DNA of 64,000 nucleotides from Macrosoma leucophasiata (GCA_036365455.1 JAWQUS010000007.1:22274001-22338000), one strand, 5' to 3'. Counted from the first letter of the stretch, positions 1 through 10,497 are shown. Program-made: numbers and translations. The notes: generated by a model not told the origin, from the sequence alone.

Positions 1-720
1 CGCTTGCCATTGGTAAGAGTATCGGTATCCTGGGCGTTGACATATCGAACGAAGTGCAATTCGGGAGTCACATTGAGTGTAAGACCAAGTTGGCATCCAA
101 AAAGTTGGGGGTGCTTAACAAAGCGAGGCAGTATTTCACATCGGGGCAGCTACTACAGCTTTATAAGGCCCAAGTGCGGCCCCATCTGGAATACTGCTCT
201 CATTTGTGGGCGGGAGCCCCCAAATACCAGCTTGGTCCACTTGACTCCCTACAAAAACGCGCCGTTCGTATTGTTAACGATCCAGGACTTACCGACAGGC
301 TCGAACATCTGAGCCTGCGCAGAGACATTGGGAGTCTGTGCGTGTTGTACCGTCTCTACAATGGTGAGTGCTCTGCGGAACTGTTTGACATGGTGCCACC
401 GTCTCTTTTCCTACACCGTACTACCCGCCGAAGAGAGAAGTTCCACCCACACCGACTGGACACCTGGCAGTGCTCAACGGTGCGGTTTTCACGTTCGTTC
501 CTGCCCAGAACGTGTAAATTGTGGAACGAACTTCCCTCTGAGGTGTTCCCTAGGTGCTACAATATGGGGTTCTTCAAAAATGGCGTCAAAAGAGTCCTTC
601 AGGGCTGGCAGCGCGTTGGCAACTCCCCTGGTGTTGCAAAAGTTCATAGGCGACGGTGACCACTTTCCATCAGGTGGCCCGTTTGCTTGTCTGTCAATCT
701 TCAGACATAAAAAAAAAAAA
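1..720 (+). mobile_element. 3' end of a CR1/Jockey-group non-LTR retrotransposon (cut by window edge)
   Basis: The stretch reads from the window edge through the end of a reverse-transcriptase ORF (stop at 657-659) and a short 3' UTR to an A-run at 709-720. The UTR string GCCCGTTTGCTTGTCTGTCA recurs in reverse complement beside the T-run at 21931-22000, so the 3' terminus is defined by two copies. The first 240 bases are nearly identical to 37417-37650. The element is truncated only by the window, so its 5' part cannot be judged. Clade assignment (CR1/Daphne-like versus Jockey) is inferred from the C-terminal protein style and is uncertain. Confidence 0.85.
3..659 (+). CDS. Reverse transcriptase C-terminal region, non-LTR retrotransposon (partial)
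   Basis: The frame is open from base 3 to the TGA at 657-659, about 218 codons; no start is expected because the window cuts the gene. The protein is the thumb and C-terminal region of an APE-type non-LTR reverse transcriptase: GILGVDISNEVQFGSHI, then YKAQVRPHLEYCSHLW, then LQKRAVRIVNDP, ending with LWNELPSEVFP. These are standard landmarks downstream of the YADD catalytic site, which lies outside the window. No internal stop is seen, so this copy may be intact or recently dead. The enzyme would copy element RNA at a nicked chromosomal target. Confidence 0.8.
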   Translation, partial: LAIGKSIGILGVDISNEVQFGSHIECKTKLASKKLGVLNKARQYFTSGQLLQLYKAQVRPHLEYCSHLWAGAPKYQLGPLDSLQKRAVRIVNDPGLTDRLEHLSLRRDIGSLCVLYRLYNGECSAELFDMVPPSLFLHRTTRRREKFHPHRLDTWQCSTVRFSRSFLPRTCKLWNELPSEVFPRCYNMGFFKNGVKRVLQGWQRVGNSPGVAKVHRRR

Positions 721-892
721 GAAGCATTTATTTTGATAATGTGTTTTGCTGTAGCTGTAGTCTATGGGCGTGGAACGACGAACGGAACACGAAAACCAGA
801 ATTAAAAGAAAATTATTTACCAAACTCGAAAAAACATTGCTTTGTGTTGGTAATAATTACCAAGAACAAAATCGATCTTAAAATACATACGT

Positions 893-1114
893 AACGAAAC
901 TTCACGCCTGTAATCCCGGAAGGGGTAGGGAGAGGTAAATGCATACATGCAAACACCCACGATTCGCCGGTTACGTTATTGGTCCATGTATTAGGTGGTG
1001 AGTCTGTTGACATTTCCGGGCACATTACCAAACTTAGGTACTGGGAAATTTCCAGAAAATTGAAAAATTCCAATAGAACCAGAGATAAAGTACTTTACAC
1101 CATTACCTCTGATT
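893..1114 (-). repeat. tRNA-derived SINE, family B (3' part, head missing)
   Basis: It matches copies at 3066, 5321, 38037, 43644 and, in the opposite orientation, 49157. On the plus strand it begins CTTCACGCCTGTAATCCC and continues through AGAACCAGAGATAAAG. The tRNA-like head seen in the 5321 and 49157 copies is absent. The sequence stops near 1114, where a copy of repeat A begins at once. Confidence 0.8.
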
Positions 1115-1241
1115 AAGCCTCAGGAGTTGTAACGCATCTGCATTTTGACCTTGGTCTTTGTGTGGGTGTCTATAGGCTGCAGTCATCACTTAACATGAAT
1201 GTGAACTGCATGCTTGTTTGCCACTTCCATTACATAAAAAA
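1115..1241 (+). repeat. Repeat A, 3' half with A-tail
   Basis: It matches the last ~125 bases of repeat A, from CCTCAGGAGTTGTAACGC to CACTTCCATTACATA followed by an A-run. The 5' half is missing. It directly abuts the SINE B copy, giving a head-to-tail chimaera of two short repeats. Repeat A has a constant 3' end, variable 5' truncation and an A-tail, as expected of LINE-mobilised retroposons. Confidence 0.85.
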
Positions 1242-1318
1242 AATCTGTACTTACCCAAGACCATAGGATTTCCATTTCCAGTAAAAAAAACAGTTCGTCA
1301 TCATAAGTCATAATCGTC

Positions 1319-1612
1319 ACATTGAGCAACTCGGCCCACCGGCCGCAGCGGACCGGTGGGGAGTAGCCATAACGTTTAATTTTATTACCTATGCAAAACA
1401 GTCTGTAATTTTTTGCGGGGGGCAATGAGTGTGACACACACCCACTTCAAAAATCGTCTATTAGTACGAAACTCACACCTTGACTTTAACAAAATACATT
1501 AACAATTTCACGCACACATTTAAACATCTAGGCGACAGGCGTAGGTACACTTGTACTTGAACTTTGACAGAGGGGAAAGCCTGCATATGGCTACTCCTTT
1601 TCCGTGGTGCTC
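1319..1612 (-). mobile_element. Family C MITE (Mutator-like TIR element), right end decayed
   Basis: It has the same body as the complete copy at 27125-27417: GCAAAACAGTCTGT, then ATCGTCTATTAGTACGAAAC, then TAAACATCTAGGCGACAGGC. The left TIR (ATTGAGCAACTCGG with the CCACCGGCCG box) is recognisable, but the other TIR has decayed after CTACTCCTTTTCCG. It carries no coding capacity. An 80-codon open frame through it is not a gene. Confidence 0.75.
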
Positions 1613-2120
1613 CTGTGTATGTTATTATCTATTGCATCTATGCCTACTAGAGTAATAAATCATCATAATCAATCGCTTTGCTCACTGCAAGGCTCTCGAA
1701 TGATTCCCTTTCACGCTTGACAATAATCGTCAATTGATATCATTATGGACATATTCCTTTACCCACATAAATCATATTCCATAACTAATTACAGAGTCGA
1801 CCTTCCACAAATACACACGAAGGGCGTGATGGTACGAAATATTGGATGATTTAACACCAGTAGCTAATTGCAAACGTAAGACCGTAACCACATAATTGGC
1901 CTTCACTAACCGCATGGTCATCTTCAACCAACTGCCGTGTTATTAGGGTTCCGTGGAGATATATTATCGGTATCCATATTCCGAGGCAAAAGTCTCATTG
2001 TTCTAAGGGATCTTAGTAAGATTTGTACCAAAAGATCCTAAGTAAAACGTCTTTTGAAGTGTTTTGAGAACCTAAAAAAACCTTTCTGATACAGTTTCTG
2101 CTCAAGTTCTAGTCCAGGGC
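1613..2120. other. Unassigned AT-rich DNA
   Basis: No long open frame, RNA gene or recognised repeat was found. The segment is simple AT-rich sequence with nothing supportable as coding. Confidence 0.5.
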
Positions 2121-2336
2121 ATAGGCAAATAGTGTTGTTCAGCATCGTGATCCGATTAGATGGTAATGTATGGCCCCGTAATAACTATCACAGAAACATA
2201 ACAACTTAGGTCTCAGGGGTGGCAACGTATCTGCATTTTGACTTGGATTTTGCTAGAGCTAGACCTATAAGCTGCACTCATCGCTTAAAGTAAATGTGAA
2301 CTGCATGCTTGTTTGCGATCTTCGTAAAATAAACAA
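2121..2336 (+). repeat. Repeat A, diverged subfamily A'
   Basis: It aligns with repeat A from GTAGTGTTCAGCA-like sequence to AACTGCATGCTTGTTTGC. It carries the variant middle GGCCCCGTAATAACTATCACAG and GGTCTCAGGGGTGGCAACG, shared with copies at 25274 and 29601. The A-tail has decayed to AAAATAAACAAAAAG. Confidence 0.7.
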
Positions 2337-2699
2337 AAAGAAATGTCTACAGTTGTATGGAGGATATCTCACTGGGTATGAACTTGGTGACGCATCCATT
2401 AATATGTATCCAGCTATTTTCCTCTCACTCACTCTGCCACCAACCCTCCCTTCCACTCTAATCATCCTAATCCTATTGTTTTTGGTTTCGGTGTTTCTAG
2501 GCTTTTGCTAGGTAGCTCTAAACACCAAGGCGCGGTAATGTTACCAATCATGCCACCATAGTGTTAGTGTGTATTTTGTTTTCAGTTCTCAGCAAAACAA
2601 ACACGGATCCATTAAAAGGTCATGTAAACAGTGGTGTGTGAAGGGGCCGTATGATCGTTTCTGTATTAGGTCAGCCGGTACAATGGTTCTTTGAAATCA

Positions 2700-3010
2700 T
2701 TACGTCAGGCGTACATACTAATGTTTAAAGCCCGGCGCCCACTCACGGCGTGTCACGGGACGACGCGCTTCGGTTTGCCGAATCATCAAGAAGTCTCACG
2801 CGGCATGCTACAGGATCGTGTTCCACGAAGGTAGACGAACTCGACACGTACCGTCATTCACGCTAGCCAATGAGATTGCCGTCAGTGTTAATGGCGTGCC
2901 GTGGCAGCTTGTGGAATGATACGACTTGTCCCAGTATCCAAGGGAGCAGTGTGCCTCGGCATGTCGCGGTAAGTCGCATCTTCGTGCGCGACATTGCGGC
3001 CTATTTCTAA
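2700..3010. other. GC-rich island of unknown nature
   Basis: A markedly GC-rich block with repeated motifs of the type GTGCCGTGGCA, GTGTCACGGGACG and CGGCATGTCGCGG sits in AT-rich surroundings. No frame of useful length crosses it. It could be a decayed GC-rich transposon, but no second copy is present in the window. Confidence 0.35.
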
Positions 3011-3065
3011 TAAAATTTTGAAGTTATTGCTAAAGTAATTTAAATAAAATCGGTAAAATGTTTTA

Positions 3066-3354
3066 ACGTTACTTCACGCCCGTAATTCCCGAAGGGGTAG
3101 GCAGAGGTAAATGAATGCATTCAAGCATACATGCACACACACACGATTAGCCCACGTTTTTGGCCCATATAACAGGTGGCGAGCCTGTTGCCATCTCCGG
3201 GTATATTATCAAACTCCGAGGTACTGGGAAACTTCCAGAAAATGAAAAACCCCGTTAGAACCAGAGATAAAGGATTTTAAACCGTTGTCTCTGATAGAAA
3301 CTCCAGCGTAGTAGTAGTGGCCTGATACCACTAGGCTACTGAGGCAGTTAACCA
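3066..3354 (-). repeat. tRNA-derived SINE, family B (near full length)
   Basis: The body matches the other B copies. On the minus strand the 5' head reads CTGCCTCAGTAGCCTAGTGG (an RNA polymerase III A-box), but about 15 bases including the B-box are missing compared with the 5321 copy. It is therefore probably transcriptionally dead. Confidence 0.8.
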
Positions 3355-3944
3355 AAATCTTTTATCCACTCTAAAAATTCTTAAGCGCGCCGTACCGTGC
3401 TGCGCCTTCAATAAACGCCAGCCCTAACAGTTGTAATGCCGAGCTCACTTAGTTAGTTATGGCCACGGTTTTTCCTCTGGCTTTTATTTATAATTACACG
3501 AATACTATCAACATAGCGTTCGGAATTGCGCGTCATCTTTAATTGTGTTGCTATTAGCAGTTGAATCAAAGCATACGATCAATTTATCGCTTGGATTTAA
3601 TCTTAATTGTTCATTAATTCGTTTTTCATCTGCTTTTTCAGTGAATGTTTAAATTGATTCTGATAAAATATATAATAAATTGCAATTTGACTCATGGCTA
3701 AGTTGTACATGATTACCTACTGTTGATAAGCTTGAAGCCCCGGATTCCGTGCTCTTGTTGAGAAGTAGCTCTTGTTTCTTCATCATCATAGTCATCATCA
3801 CTTCTGCCGAATGAGGTCCACTGCCGTACAAAAGCTTTCCCCAACAGTGATGTGTGTCTTTAAAGGAGAATGTGTCATTAAAGGAGAATATACCATAATT
3901 GCCACGCTTGGCATTCGGATTCGCAATCACAGTGGCGCTAGATA
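3355..3944. other. Unassigned DNA
   Basis: A 106-codon minus-strand frame (3649-3969) runs through it, but it has no recognisable domain, contains simple-sequence residues (M/K runs from a CATCAT tract) and extends into a MITE. It is judged a chance frame. Nothing else was recognised. Confidence 0.5.
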
Positions 3945-3948
3945 ATAT

Positions 3949-4176
3949 CCGCGTCTCCACCGGACTCATGCTCCGGCGAGGCAGCCTCGTGAGCGATGTG
4001 CTCGGTCGGTGTGGACGTGCCTTGGGTGAAGCGGGCGCACGGTGCCTAGGCCGACTTGCCTCGCGAGCCCCGCCTCGATGTTTCCGGTGAACTATGAGGC
4101 TGCGCCGCGAGCCAGCCTCGGCCGTGCCACTCGCCCGAATTGGGCTCGCGAGCCCATTCGCCCGGTGAAGACGCGG
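3949..4176. mobile_element. GC-rich MITE with terminal inverted repeats
   Basis: The block is about 228 bp and GC-rich. It opens with CCGCGTCTCCACCGG and closes with CCGGTGAAGACGCGG, which are inverted repeats of each other with one mismatch. Internal GCCTCG and GGGCTCGCGAGCCC motifs add palindromes. Flanks are AT-rich (GATAATAT on the left, CTAATAATA on the right), with no clear target duplication. The class is unknown; the TIRs and size support a non-autonomous DNA element. Confidence 0.6.
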
Positions 4177-4597
4177 CTAATAATATAATTGTTTTTTTTC
4201 TAATAAATAAAATTATAAGTTAACGCAAACAACGCCACAACCACAAGTTAGTGTAGAATAGGTCTGAATTGTGTTGTGTTGTGAAGTATAATACCAAAAC
4301 AGATGGTAATCAGGTTAAGTGCTTCCGTTTTTTTATCACAAATCTTCATTTGTTTTTATGATACGACCTTCTTATTGAGGATACGCAAATTTGAGGGTCT
4401 GAGTGTCGAAAACCCGCAGTCGTTAAGCAATTTGTTGGTTTACTGTGGCCTTGTTGGAAAGAAGCCTAGAGGTGGGCTTGGAACTTGATAATAACTTATT
4501 GTTTGAAAAACAGTAGTTTAAAGGCTTTTAAACGTTTTTCAATTATTATCTGAAAAACATGTGCATTTATACATTCATGGATGTATAGTTATTATTA
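4177..4597. other. Unassigned AT-rich DNA
   Basis: A 61-codon frame at 4303-4488 has no recognisable motif and atypical composition. No RNA gene or known repeat was seen. Confidence 0.5.
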
Positions 4598-4886
4598 TTT
4601 TTTTTTTATGTTATGGAAGTGGCAAACAAGCATGCAGTTCACATTGATGTTAAGTGATGACTGCAGCCTATAGACACCCACATAAAGACCAAGGTCAAAA
4701 TGCAGATGCGTTACCACTCCTGAGGCCTAAGGGTGTTATGCCTCTGTTCCGGAAATTACAGGGCCGTACCATTACCACCTGACCGGAACACGATAGTGCT
4801 GAACACTACCATTTAGCGGCAAGTATATTAGGTAATGCGGTGGTACCTACGCCCGCGAGCTCCGTCACTGGAGCTCTACCACCAGT
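4598..4886 (-). repeat. Repeat A, full length
   Basis: This is a complete copy on the minus strand. The plus strand reads from a T-run through ATGTTATGGAAGTGGCAAAC to GAGCTCTACCACCAGTAAA. In element sense it starts ACTGGTGGTAGAGCTCC and ends CACTTCCATAACATA plus A-tail. It is about 285 bp, the same as other full copies. Confidence 0.9.
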
Positions 4887-5320
4887 AAATATGTATTATA
4901 TGTATGTTTTTTTGTTTTTCTTGTTTATTTTTTTTCCTATTTGCTTATTTTTTTTCATCACAAAAATAAATGTTCTTTTATACTTTGTTATTTTAAGTGT
5001 GGAACGGCCTGTCCGAATAGACATTTTTTTCTTCTTTCTTTCTTTCTTTCTATAGTACTTACAGCATTGTTTTACCATTTATTTTTCAAAATTTTAATAT
5101 GTGTAAAAAGGAGCGCTCTTACTGACAGTGAGGTATTGAAGGCTATTTATTTTAACTTCGAGAGTAGGTGGAACTAAAATCTTCTCTATTGGTAGAAATT
5201 ATTTGTGTTTTCCTTAGCTGCAGATTGTATCTAGAACATGAAACGTTTAATCTTATGCAAGATGACACTGGTACGTACACTATTCTCATCCAAAATATGT
5301 AACCAAACTAAAAAATACAC
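4887..5320. other. Unassigned T-rich DNA with TTTC tract
   Basis: Strongly T-rich, with a (TTTC)n-type tract near 5034-5053. The short frames here encode F/L/K runs on both strands and are low-complexity artefacts. Confidence 0.55.
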
Positions 5321-5627
5321 AACTTCACGCCTATAGTCCCCGAAGGAGTAGGCGGAGTTAAATTCATGTATTCAAACATACAAGCAAACACCCACGATTC
5401 GCTGGTGATGTTTTGGCCCATGTAACAGATGGCGAGCCTGTTGACACCTCCGGGCACATTACCAAACTTCGAGGTCCTAGGAAATTTCCAGAAAATGGTG
5501 AAATCCCAATAGAACCAGAGATAACGGACTTTACACTATTATCACTGATAATCCTCTACCCGGAAATCGAACCCAGGACCTCAGCGTAGTAGGAGTGGCC
5601 TGCTACCACTAGGCTACCGAGGCAGTA
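5321..5627 (-). repeat. tRNA-derived SINE, family B (full length with head)
   Basis: This copy shows the tRNA-like head most clearly. On the minus strand it reads CTGCCTCGGTAGCCTAGTGG (A-box), a short pseudo-anticodon region, then GGTCCTGGGTTCGATTTCCG (B-box GGTTCGATTTC). The body follows, ending at the CTTCACGCCTATAGTCCC 3' end. Such heads supply an internal RNA polymerase III promoter. The body has no coding capacity. Confidence 0.85.
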
Positions 5628-6337
5628 AATTTTCTCGAAAAATAACAAAATTAATTTTAATAAGTTCCATGATTCACCCAATACTTAAAATATTATACTG
5701 TTTTATTTTAAGGATATTTATTAGTAGATTAAAATGAAGAAATTCTTAATGCCTTAAAAAAACAGAAAGTTTTTTATTTTTTTAAATATATCACATTGAT
5801 AAGGAAATCTTAATAAATTGGTCTATTTGAAATTCAAATAAGATTTTCCCTATATCCTGAAGAAGAGGAGGAAAAAACTGGGTACTGATTTGTATTTGAA
5901 TTTGGATTAGAAGAAACAAGCTTCGAAAATACACTGCCTACACTTCCTACAGTGGGACGTGATCACAGTGCCAATTTTCAGGTACAGTTGTGTTCAAACT
6001 AGGGATCCACACAATACACGAGCATCAAATTCACTCGATTAATAAGCATTGAGAATTGTGAATCATTGTAAATGTAAAGATAAAGTGCAAGAACGGAATG
6101 TCATTTTTCTTTGACGAAAAAGGCGGATCCTAAACCGGGCGACGTGAAAGCGCCTGGCGGGCCACGGGCCAACGTTTTTTTATTGGACGTGTGTAGACAC
6201 CCAGGGCGGCACTAGTATGATTAACTAGGCAACTGACATTCGCAAAGGCCTCTTAGCTTAAATCAAATTACACAACTGCCGAAAGGAGACTCTGGATTTG
6301 ATCTTCGGATAAGGGCGGTACTGGGAGACACATAAGA
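5628..6337. other. Unassigned DNA
   Basis: It contains a moderately GC-rich block at about 6120-6300 (GCGCCTGGCGGGCCACGGGC and GAAAGGAGACTCTGGATTTG). That block looks like decayed retroelement UTR, but I could not assign it. No frame of note. Confidence 0.4.
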
Positions 6338-6616
6338 TTTTTTTAATGTTATGAAAGTTTGCTACTTTACAAGCATGCAGTTCACATTGATGTTAAGTGA
6401 TGACTGCAGCCTATAGACACCCACAAAAAGACCAGAGATCAAAATGCAGATGCGTTACCTCTCCTGAGGCCTAAGGTGTTATGCCTCTGTGCCGGAAATT
6501 ACAGGGCCGTACATTACCATCTGACCGAAACACGATAATGCTGAACACTACCATTTAGCGGCAAGTATATTAGGTAATGCGGTGGTGCCTACGTCCACGA
6601 GCTCCGTCACTGAGGA
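6338..6616 (-). repeat. Repeat A, nearly full length
   Basis: The copy runs from a T-run through AAGCATGCAGTTCACATTGA to GAGCTCCGTCACTG. The outermost 5' bases (element sense) are lost at GAGG. There is a small rearrangement next to the A-tail (GAAAGTTTGCTACTTTACAAG). Confidence 0.85.
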
Positions 6617-7043
6617 GCGTGCAACTTTCGCTCTAGTCATCGGTTGGTGGCTACCGGAACAGACACGCGGGTCGTGCAAGTGTTGAGGCTGGGGACGGGC
6701 GCGATGTACGCAATGACGCCGGTGCATAGATCGGATGTTTATACTGTGTTATAAGTGATCGCCAATGATTAACATTGACAAGTTGGGCAAATCATATGAA
6801 AATTGCGTAAGTGCGATTCAGCGCGTCTTTAGTCAAGTACTAGCGGTGCGCATTCTTAGTTTCCAAATTTTCCACTAGATGGCGCTTTATGTAGTAGACG
6901 CTACAATGTCTTCGTTGGTCATATCGCGTCGCAATATTTATCGGCAGTTTTGAATTGTAATAATACTAACTATAAAGTTAGTCTTAGTTTTTATACAATA
7001 AAAGCAAAAAGTGACTAATTGATCTAACTATCGATGTACATTA
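6617..7043. other. Unassigned DNA
   Basis: A GC-richer start (6617-6730) grades into AT-rich DNA. No frame, RNA gene or repeat was recognised. Confidence 0.45.
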
Positions 7044-7198
7044 GGGCTCTTTCAATTTATGCGTTTTGTGTCGGACCGCTGCAGTGCCGAAGCGGTGCGT
7101 TTGTCGTATGGTGTACGACACCGTATGGTGTACGGTTGGGTGGTCATTTGTTTTCATACAAAATGCACCATGCGGTAACTAAAAATTTTTAAGAGCCC
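7044..7198. mobile_element. PIF/Harbinger-like MITE
   Basis: A 155-bp block begins GGGCTCTTTCAATTT and ends AAATTTTTAAGAGCCC, inverted repeats at the termini. It is flanked by TTA on the left and TTT on the right, close to the TWA target duplication of PIF/Harbinger elements. The interior has two direct GTATGGTGTACG motifs. It has no coding capacity. Confidence 0.6.
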
Positions 7199-7997
7199 TT
7201 TATAGTACCAAACCTTTGAACTTAGAGAGCTGAAATTATGATAGCAGGGAAAGAGTGAATAAGAGATGTTTTAATATTTAACCCATAAAGGGAATAACGA
7301 CAACTTAGGCGATATGAAGTTCGGAGGAAAGTTTATTAAAGTCGTTGTTAATCATATAATAATAATATTCCAATCATACAATCATGCACGTTAATATCAT
7401 CACAATCAGCACATAATAATACCTACTTACTTAAATGAAATGTTGAACAGTAGGTATGTATTATTTTAATATATTATTAACATCATTTTCCTCTTACCAT
7501 GCTTATTGTATTTACATTTCTGCAATATTTCCTGTTTTTCATTGTATATTTATTTATGTGTGAAATGAAAGTGGTAAACAAACATGGAGGTGGGTTTCCT
7601 TTTCAGTCATTTTTTACTCTTTCGGTCCGCCTCGCTAACCTCTGTTTCTGTCTGTTGAAAGGTTAAAAATTGTCATTGTTCGTGGAACGGACTCCTTAAT
7701 GACTCCGCTCCGCTCACTACGCGAGCTTATTTCAACCCTTTCTGCTATATTGGTCCGTGCCGCTAGCCTCTTTTTATTGTTAGTATATGGAAACACAAGT
7801 AAGCCATTTACTTTTGCGACTGGAACGGAGTCAATGAGTCTATCCCGCTTGGAGTGGAAACCGGGCTATAGTTTTTAGTAGCATTATCTATAGTCCTGTC
7901 AAATTAGACATTCAAAGATAATTAATTCGCTATCAGCTAAAAATAAGAAAAATTGTTAAAAAACATTTTTTTAAACATTTCAAAATTACTTGCGGTT
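7199..7997. other. Unassigned AT-rich DNA
   Basis: A short piece at 7560-7588 (GAAATGAAAGTGGTAAACAA) resembles the 3' end of repeat A in minus sense. The block 7600-7870 repeats CGGTCCGCCTCGC- and GGAACGGAGTC-like strings, suggesting a decayed element. No gene. Confidence 0.45.
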
Positions 7998-8483
7998 TTA
8001 AAAAAACCGGTCAAGTGCGTGTCGGGCCACGCGCGGTGTAGGGTTCCGTATTTAGTGCATTTACAGAGTAAGAAATGTAATGAAAAACTTCTTATAGGTT
8101 TTCCAGTAATCTGTAAGCAAAGAACTATTCTCCACATTTTTTTCAAAATTTTAAGTTCAGTAGTTTCGGAGCTAGGGGGGCCTAGCTCCGAATGGTCAAT
8201 TTTTGTCGTTATTCTTAAATAACTTCAAATTTGCTTATGCAAAAATTATAAAAAAAATATATCTGAGATGCTGACAACAACCTCTTTCATTTGATATGTC
8301 ACACAACACAGTTTACGATTTTTTTTTTAATTTTCTGATTTACCCCCCCTCCCCGATAGTGGCCCCCCTAGTCAAAATTTATTATTTTACTTGACGTGTT
8401 CATCTTTGGGTCACCAATTTACATATATCCATAAAATTTCACCTCAATCGGTCGAGTAGTTTCGAAGCAAATTGGCTGTGAAG

Positions 8484-8518
<35 letters not shown>

Positions 8519-8578
8519 GCACGAGTGATCCTATAAGGGTTCCTTTTTTCCTTTTAAGGTACGGAACCCTAAAAAGGT
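7998..8578. repeat. Lepidopteran dispersed repeat H (GGGTTCCGTA type)
   Basis: It begins ACCGGTCAAGTGCGTGTCGG with TAGGGTTCCGTA close behind and ends TACGGAACCCTA, so both ends carry the same inverted hexamer-plus motif. Inside are GGTCGAGTAGTTTCGAAGCA and a (GACA)n microsatellite at 8487-8517. From memory this layout is very common in moth and butterfly genomes. Its transposon class is not clear to me. An 89-codon frame through it is not credible as a gene. Confidence 0.7.
8487..8518. repeat. (GACA)n microsatellite
   Basis: There are seven to eight near-perfect GACA units inside dispersed repeat H. Confidence 0.95.
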
Positions 8579-8666
8579 TTTATCGTAAAATTGACGTTAA
8601 TACAAATTGTAAGTACATCATAATTATTATTAGTAGATCATAATATAATTCTGTATTAAAATGGTA

Positions 8667-8714
8667 TCGGTGCCTACGCCCGCGAGCTCCGTCCTGGAGC
8701 TCTACCACCAGTAA
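8667..8714 (-). repeat. Repeat A, 5'-end fragment
   Basis: Only the outer ~48 bases of the element head remain: GGTGCCTACGCCCGCGAGC then CTGGAGCTCTACCACCAGT. Isolated heads are unusual for A-tailed retroposons, which normally lose their 5' ends. Confidence 0.75.
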
Positions 8715-9606
8715 AAAAAAATAAAAATAATGTTTTTAATTGCGTTTTGAACAATTATTCAGCTGATAGTGAATTAATGTAGCTTCACTCTTATGTTTTG
8801 GTCTTATTTGACCGGACTACAATTACAATACAAAGCACATCATACATGAGGTCATATTCTTATCTCAATGCTTTATTATTTAATGCATTTACACCATCAA
8901 TCCACGACTCACGTTCACAAGTCGTGTTCCGCGAGCTTCCCTTCCATCGGTTTTAAATGCCATTAATTATTTATGTTTACTTGAATTGTGCATGGAATTG
9001 CGTATGACATCAATATGGTACTGAGGCACGATTCTGTTGTAAGGTGTTTTTGACAGTATCATTGTTGTTAAATAGTTGTAAAGTTCATTTTTAATTGCAA
9101 AAGGGTAATGAGTGTGAAATGACTAAGCGGAACTGTCTTTTTTATTTATTGGTACAATTTAAGTAAAAACATATATATATCTTTCTTTCAAAAACTAGTA
9201 ACTTTTCTCGTTACATCAACTTTCGTACAGAATGAAAAAAAAACAACATAATAATAATAATTTTAATACTTTGAGAGAAAACCAAAGAACAAATAAAAAT
9301 AAATTGATTTCCATCTACAGGGCGATTGCGGAAAAATCATTGGCTGCATATGGGTCAAAACCGACCAATTAAGTGATCCTTACATCATAATATAAATGTT
9401 GGTGGAACCTTTCTATTATGCTACTATTTGTGTACCATTTCAGCACAGTCTAAAGAAAAAGAACAAGTTAAATATTAGTAGAACTAAACAACAGAGCTAC
9501 ATTTTGTTGTCCCCGACGACCTATATTTTAATCGAACTGACAATTGTAAATAATACGTCGTTGCCCAACCGGGTCCACATTTAAACAGCCATAAATTATA
9601 ATTTGG
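8715..9606. other. Unassigned AT-rich DNA
   Basis: A 62-codon frame at 9396-9584 has no recognisable domain. No RNA gene or repeat was recognised. Confidence 0.5.
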
Positions 9607-10062
9607 TTACCAAAGAGCTTCATTAACGAAGAAAGATAGCGCGCCTACTGAATGTCGCGTCGAATTTTCAGCCAACAAAAGGCATAAACTGAAACCATTG
9701 TCCGATGCTTCATAATGCAAAATACATACCTTTTCATTCGTAGCTTTGTAATAACGCGCCCCTACCCTGAAACCGGCTTTATCCCCGAGGGGGGGCGCGA
9801 GCACGTGTGTCTCCTGTCCCTGTTTGTTGTATTGAGATATAAATAACGTCGTCTCGTTTTTGCCCAGCCGATGAGCGCACGCATTGCAGGTGAATCCACT
9901 CTTTAGTTGTACACTAGCCATCGTGTGGGTGGGTCGCGTTCGGTCTCGTAGCGTTTCCCGCGAAAATTTACGTATCAATTTTCCTATTGAGATACATTTT
10001 TCTATTTTATTATTGCTCGCGTAGAGAATACGTTGCGTTCTGTCTTTGTTTATGTGTGACAT
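9607..10062 (-). CDS. Unrecognised 151-residue open frame
   Basis: I do not recognise this protein. The frame runs from ATG at 10062 to a stop at 9607. A second ATG at about residue 48 (start MASVQLKSGFTCNACAHRLG) would leave a 104-residue product with a CNAC pair and mixed, protein-like composition. It has no signal peptide, membrane span or poly-residue run. It lies 0.6 kb from the I-like retroelement on the same strand, and no shared repeat was noted, so it could be a host exon, a fragment of an unknown element or a chance frame. A 21-base hairpin (CCTGCAC...GTGCAGG) lies upstream at about 10119-10139. Confidence 0.3.
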   Translation of the reverse strand: MSHINKDRTQRILYASNNKIEKCISIGKLIRKFSRETLRDRTRPTHTMASVQLKSGFTCNACAHRLGKNETTLFISQYNKQGQETHVLAPPLGDKAGFRVGARYYKATNEKVCILHYEASDNGFSLCLLLAENSTRHSVGALSFFVNEALW

Positions 10063-10497
10063 TTTGTTGATGTGTATTTCTGAACGTGTTTATTGAGAGA
10101 TTTTTGTGATATTTTATCCTGCACTGAAGCGGTGCAGGTTTGAGGATTGTTTTCATTTGCCTGATAATTAAAACGTAAGTGTTTATTTTGTATTTTTTTA
10201 AAGATATTTTCCTTTGCTATTTTTAGTTTGGTTGAAAGGAACCATTGTCGAATTTATTTAGTCGTTCCGAATTCTAAGTGAATTGAATTTTTCAAGTAAA
10301 ATTACTCGGACCCTTGGTCTCGTAATTAGTTTTATTTCTCAAAAATGAATCTAAAAAATATTTTACGACGCAGTGTTATAAAAAAAAATTAAAATGAATT
10401 TATATAGTTGATTCGCTAATAGGTCGATTTTTTGGCGAATTACGTTAATTACTTACTTCACAAAATATAGCTATATTAGTGATAAATAACTAATTTA
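10063..10497. other. Unassigned AT-rich DNA
   Basis: The only notable item is a short hairpin, CCTGCACTGAAGCGGTGCAGG, at about 10119-10139. Otherwise it is AT-rich with no gene or repeat recognised. Confidence 0.45.

Noticed and set aside
3649..3969. 106-codon minus-strand frame as a gene
   Set aside because: It contains simple-sequence residues from a CATCAT tract, ends inside a MITE, and shows no domain.
7953..8222. 89-codon frame as a gene
   Set aside because: It lies in dispersed repeat H, which recurs in fragments elsewhere in the window.
8487..8518. CRISPR array
   Set aside because: A GACA microsatellite with no spacers; no spaced direct repeats of CRISPR form exist in the window.
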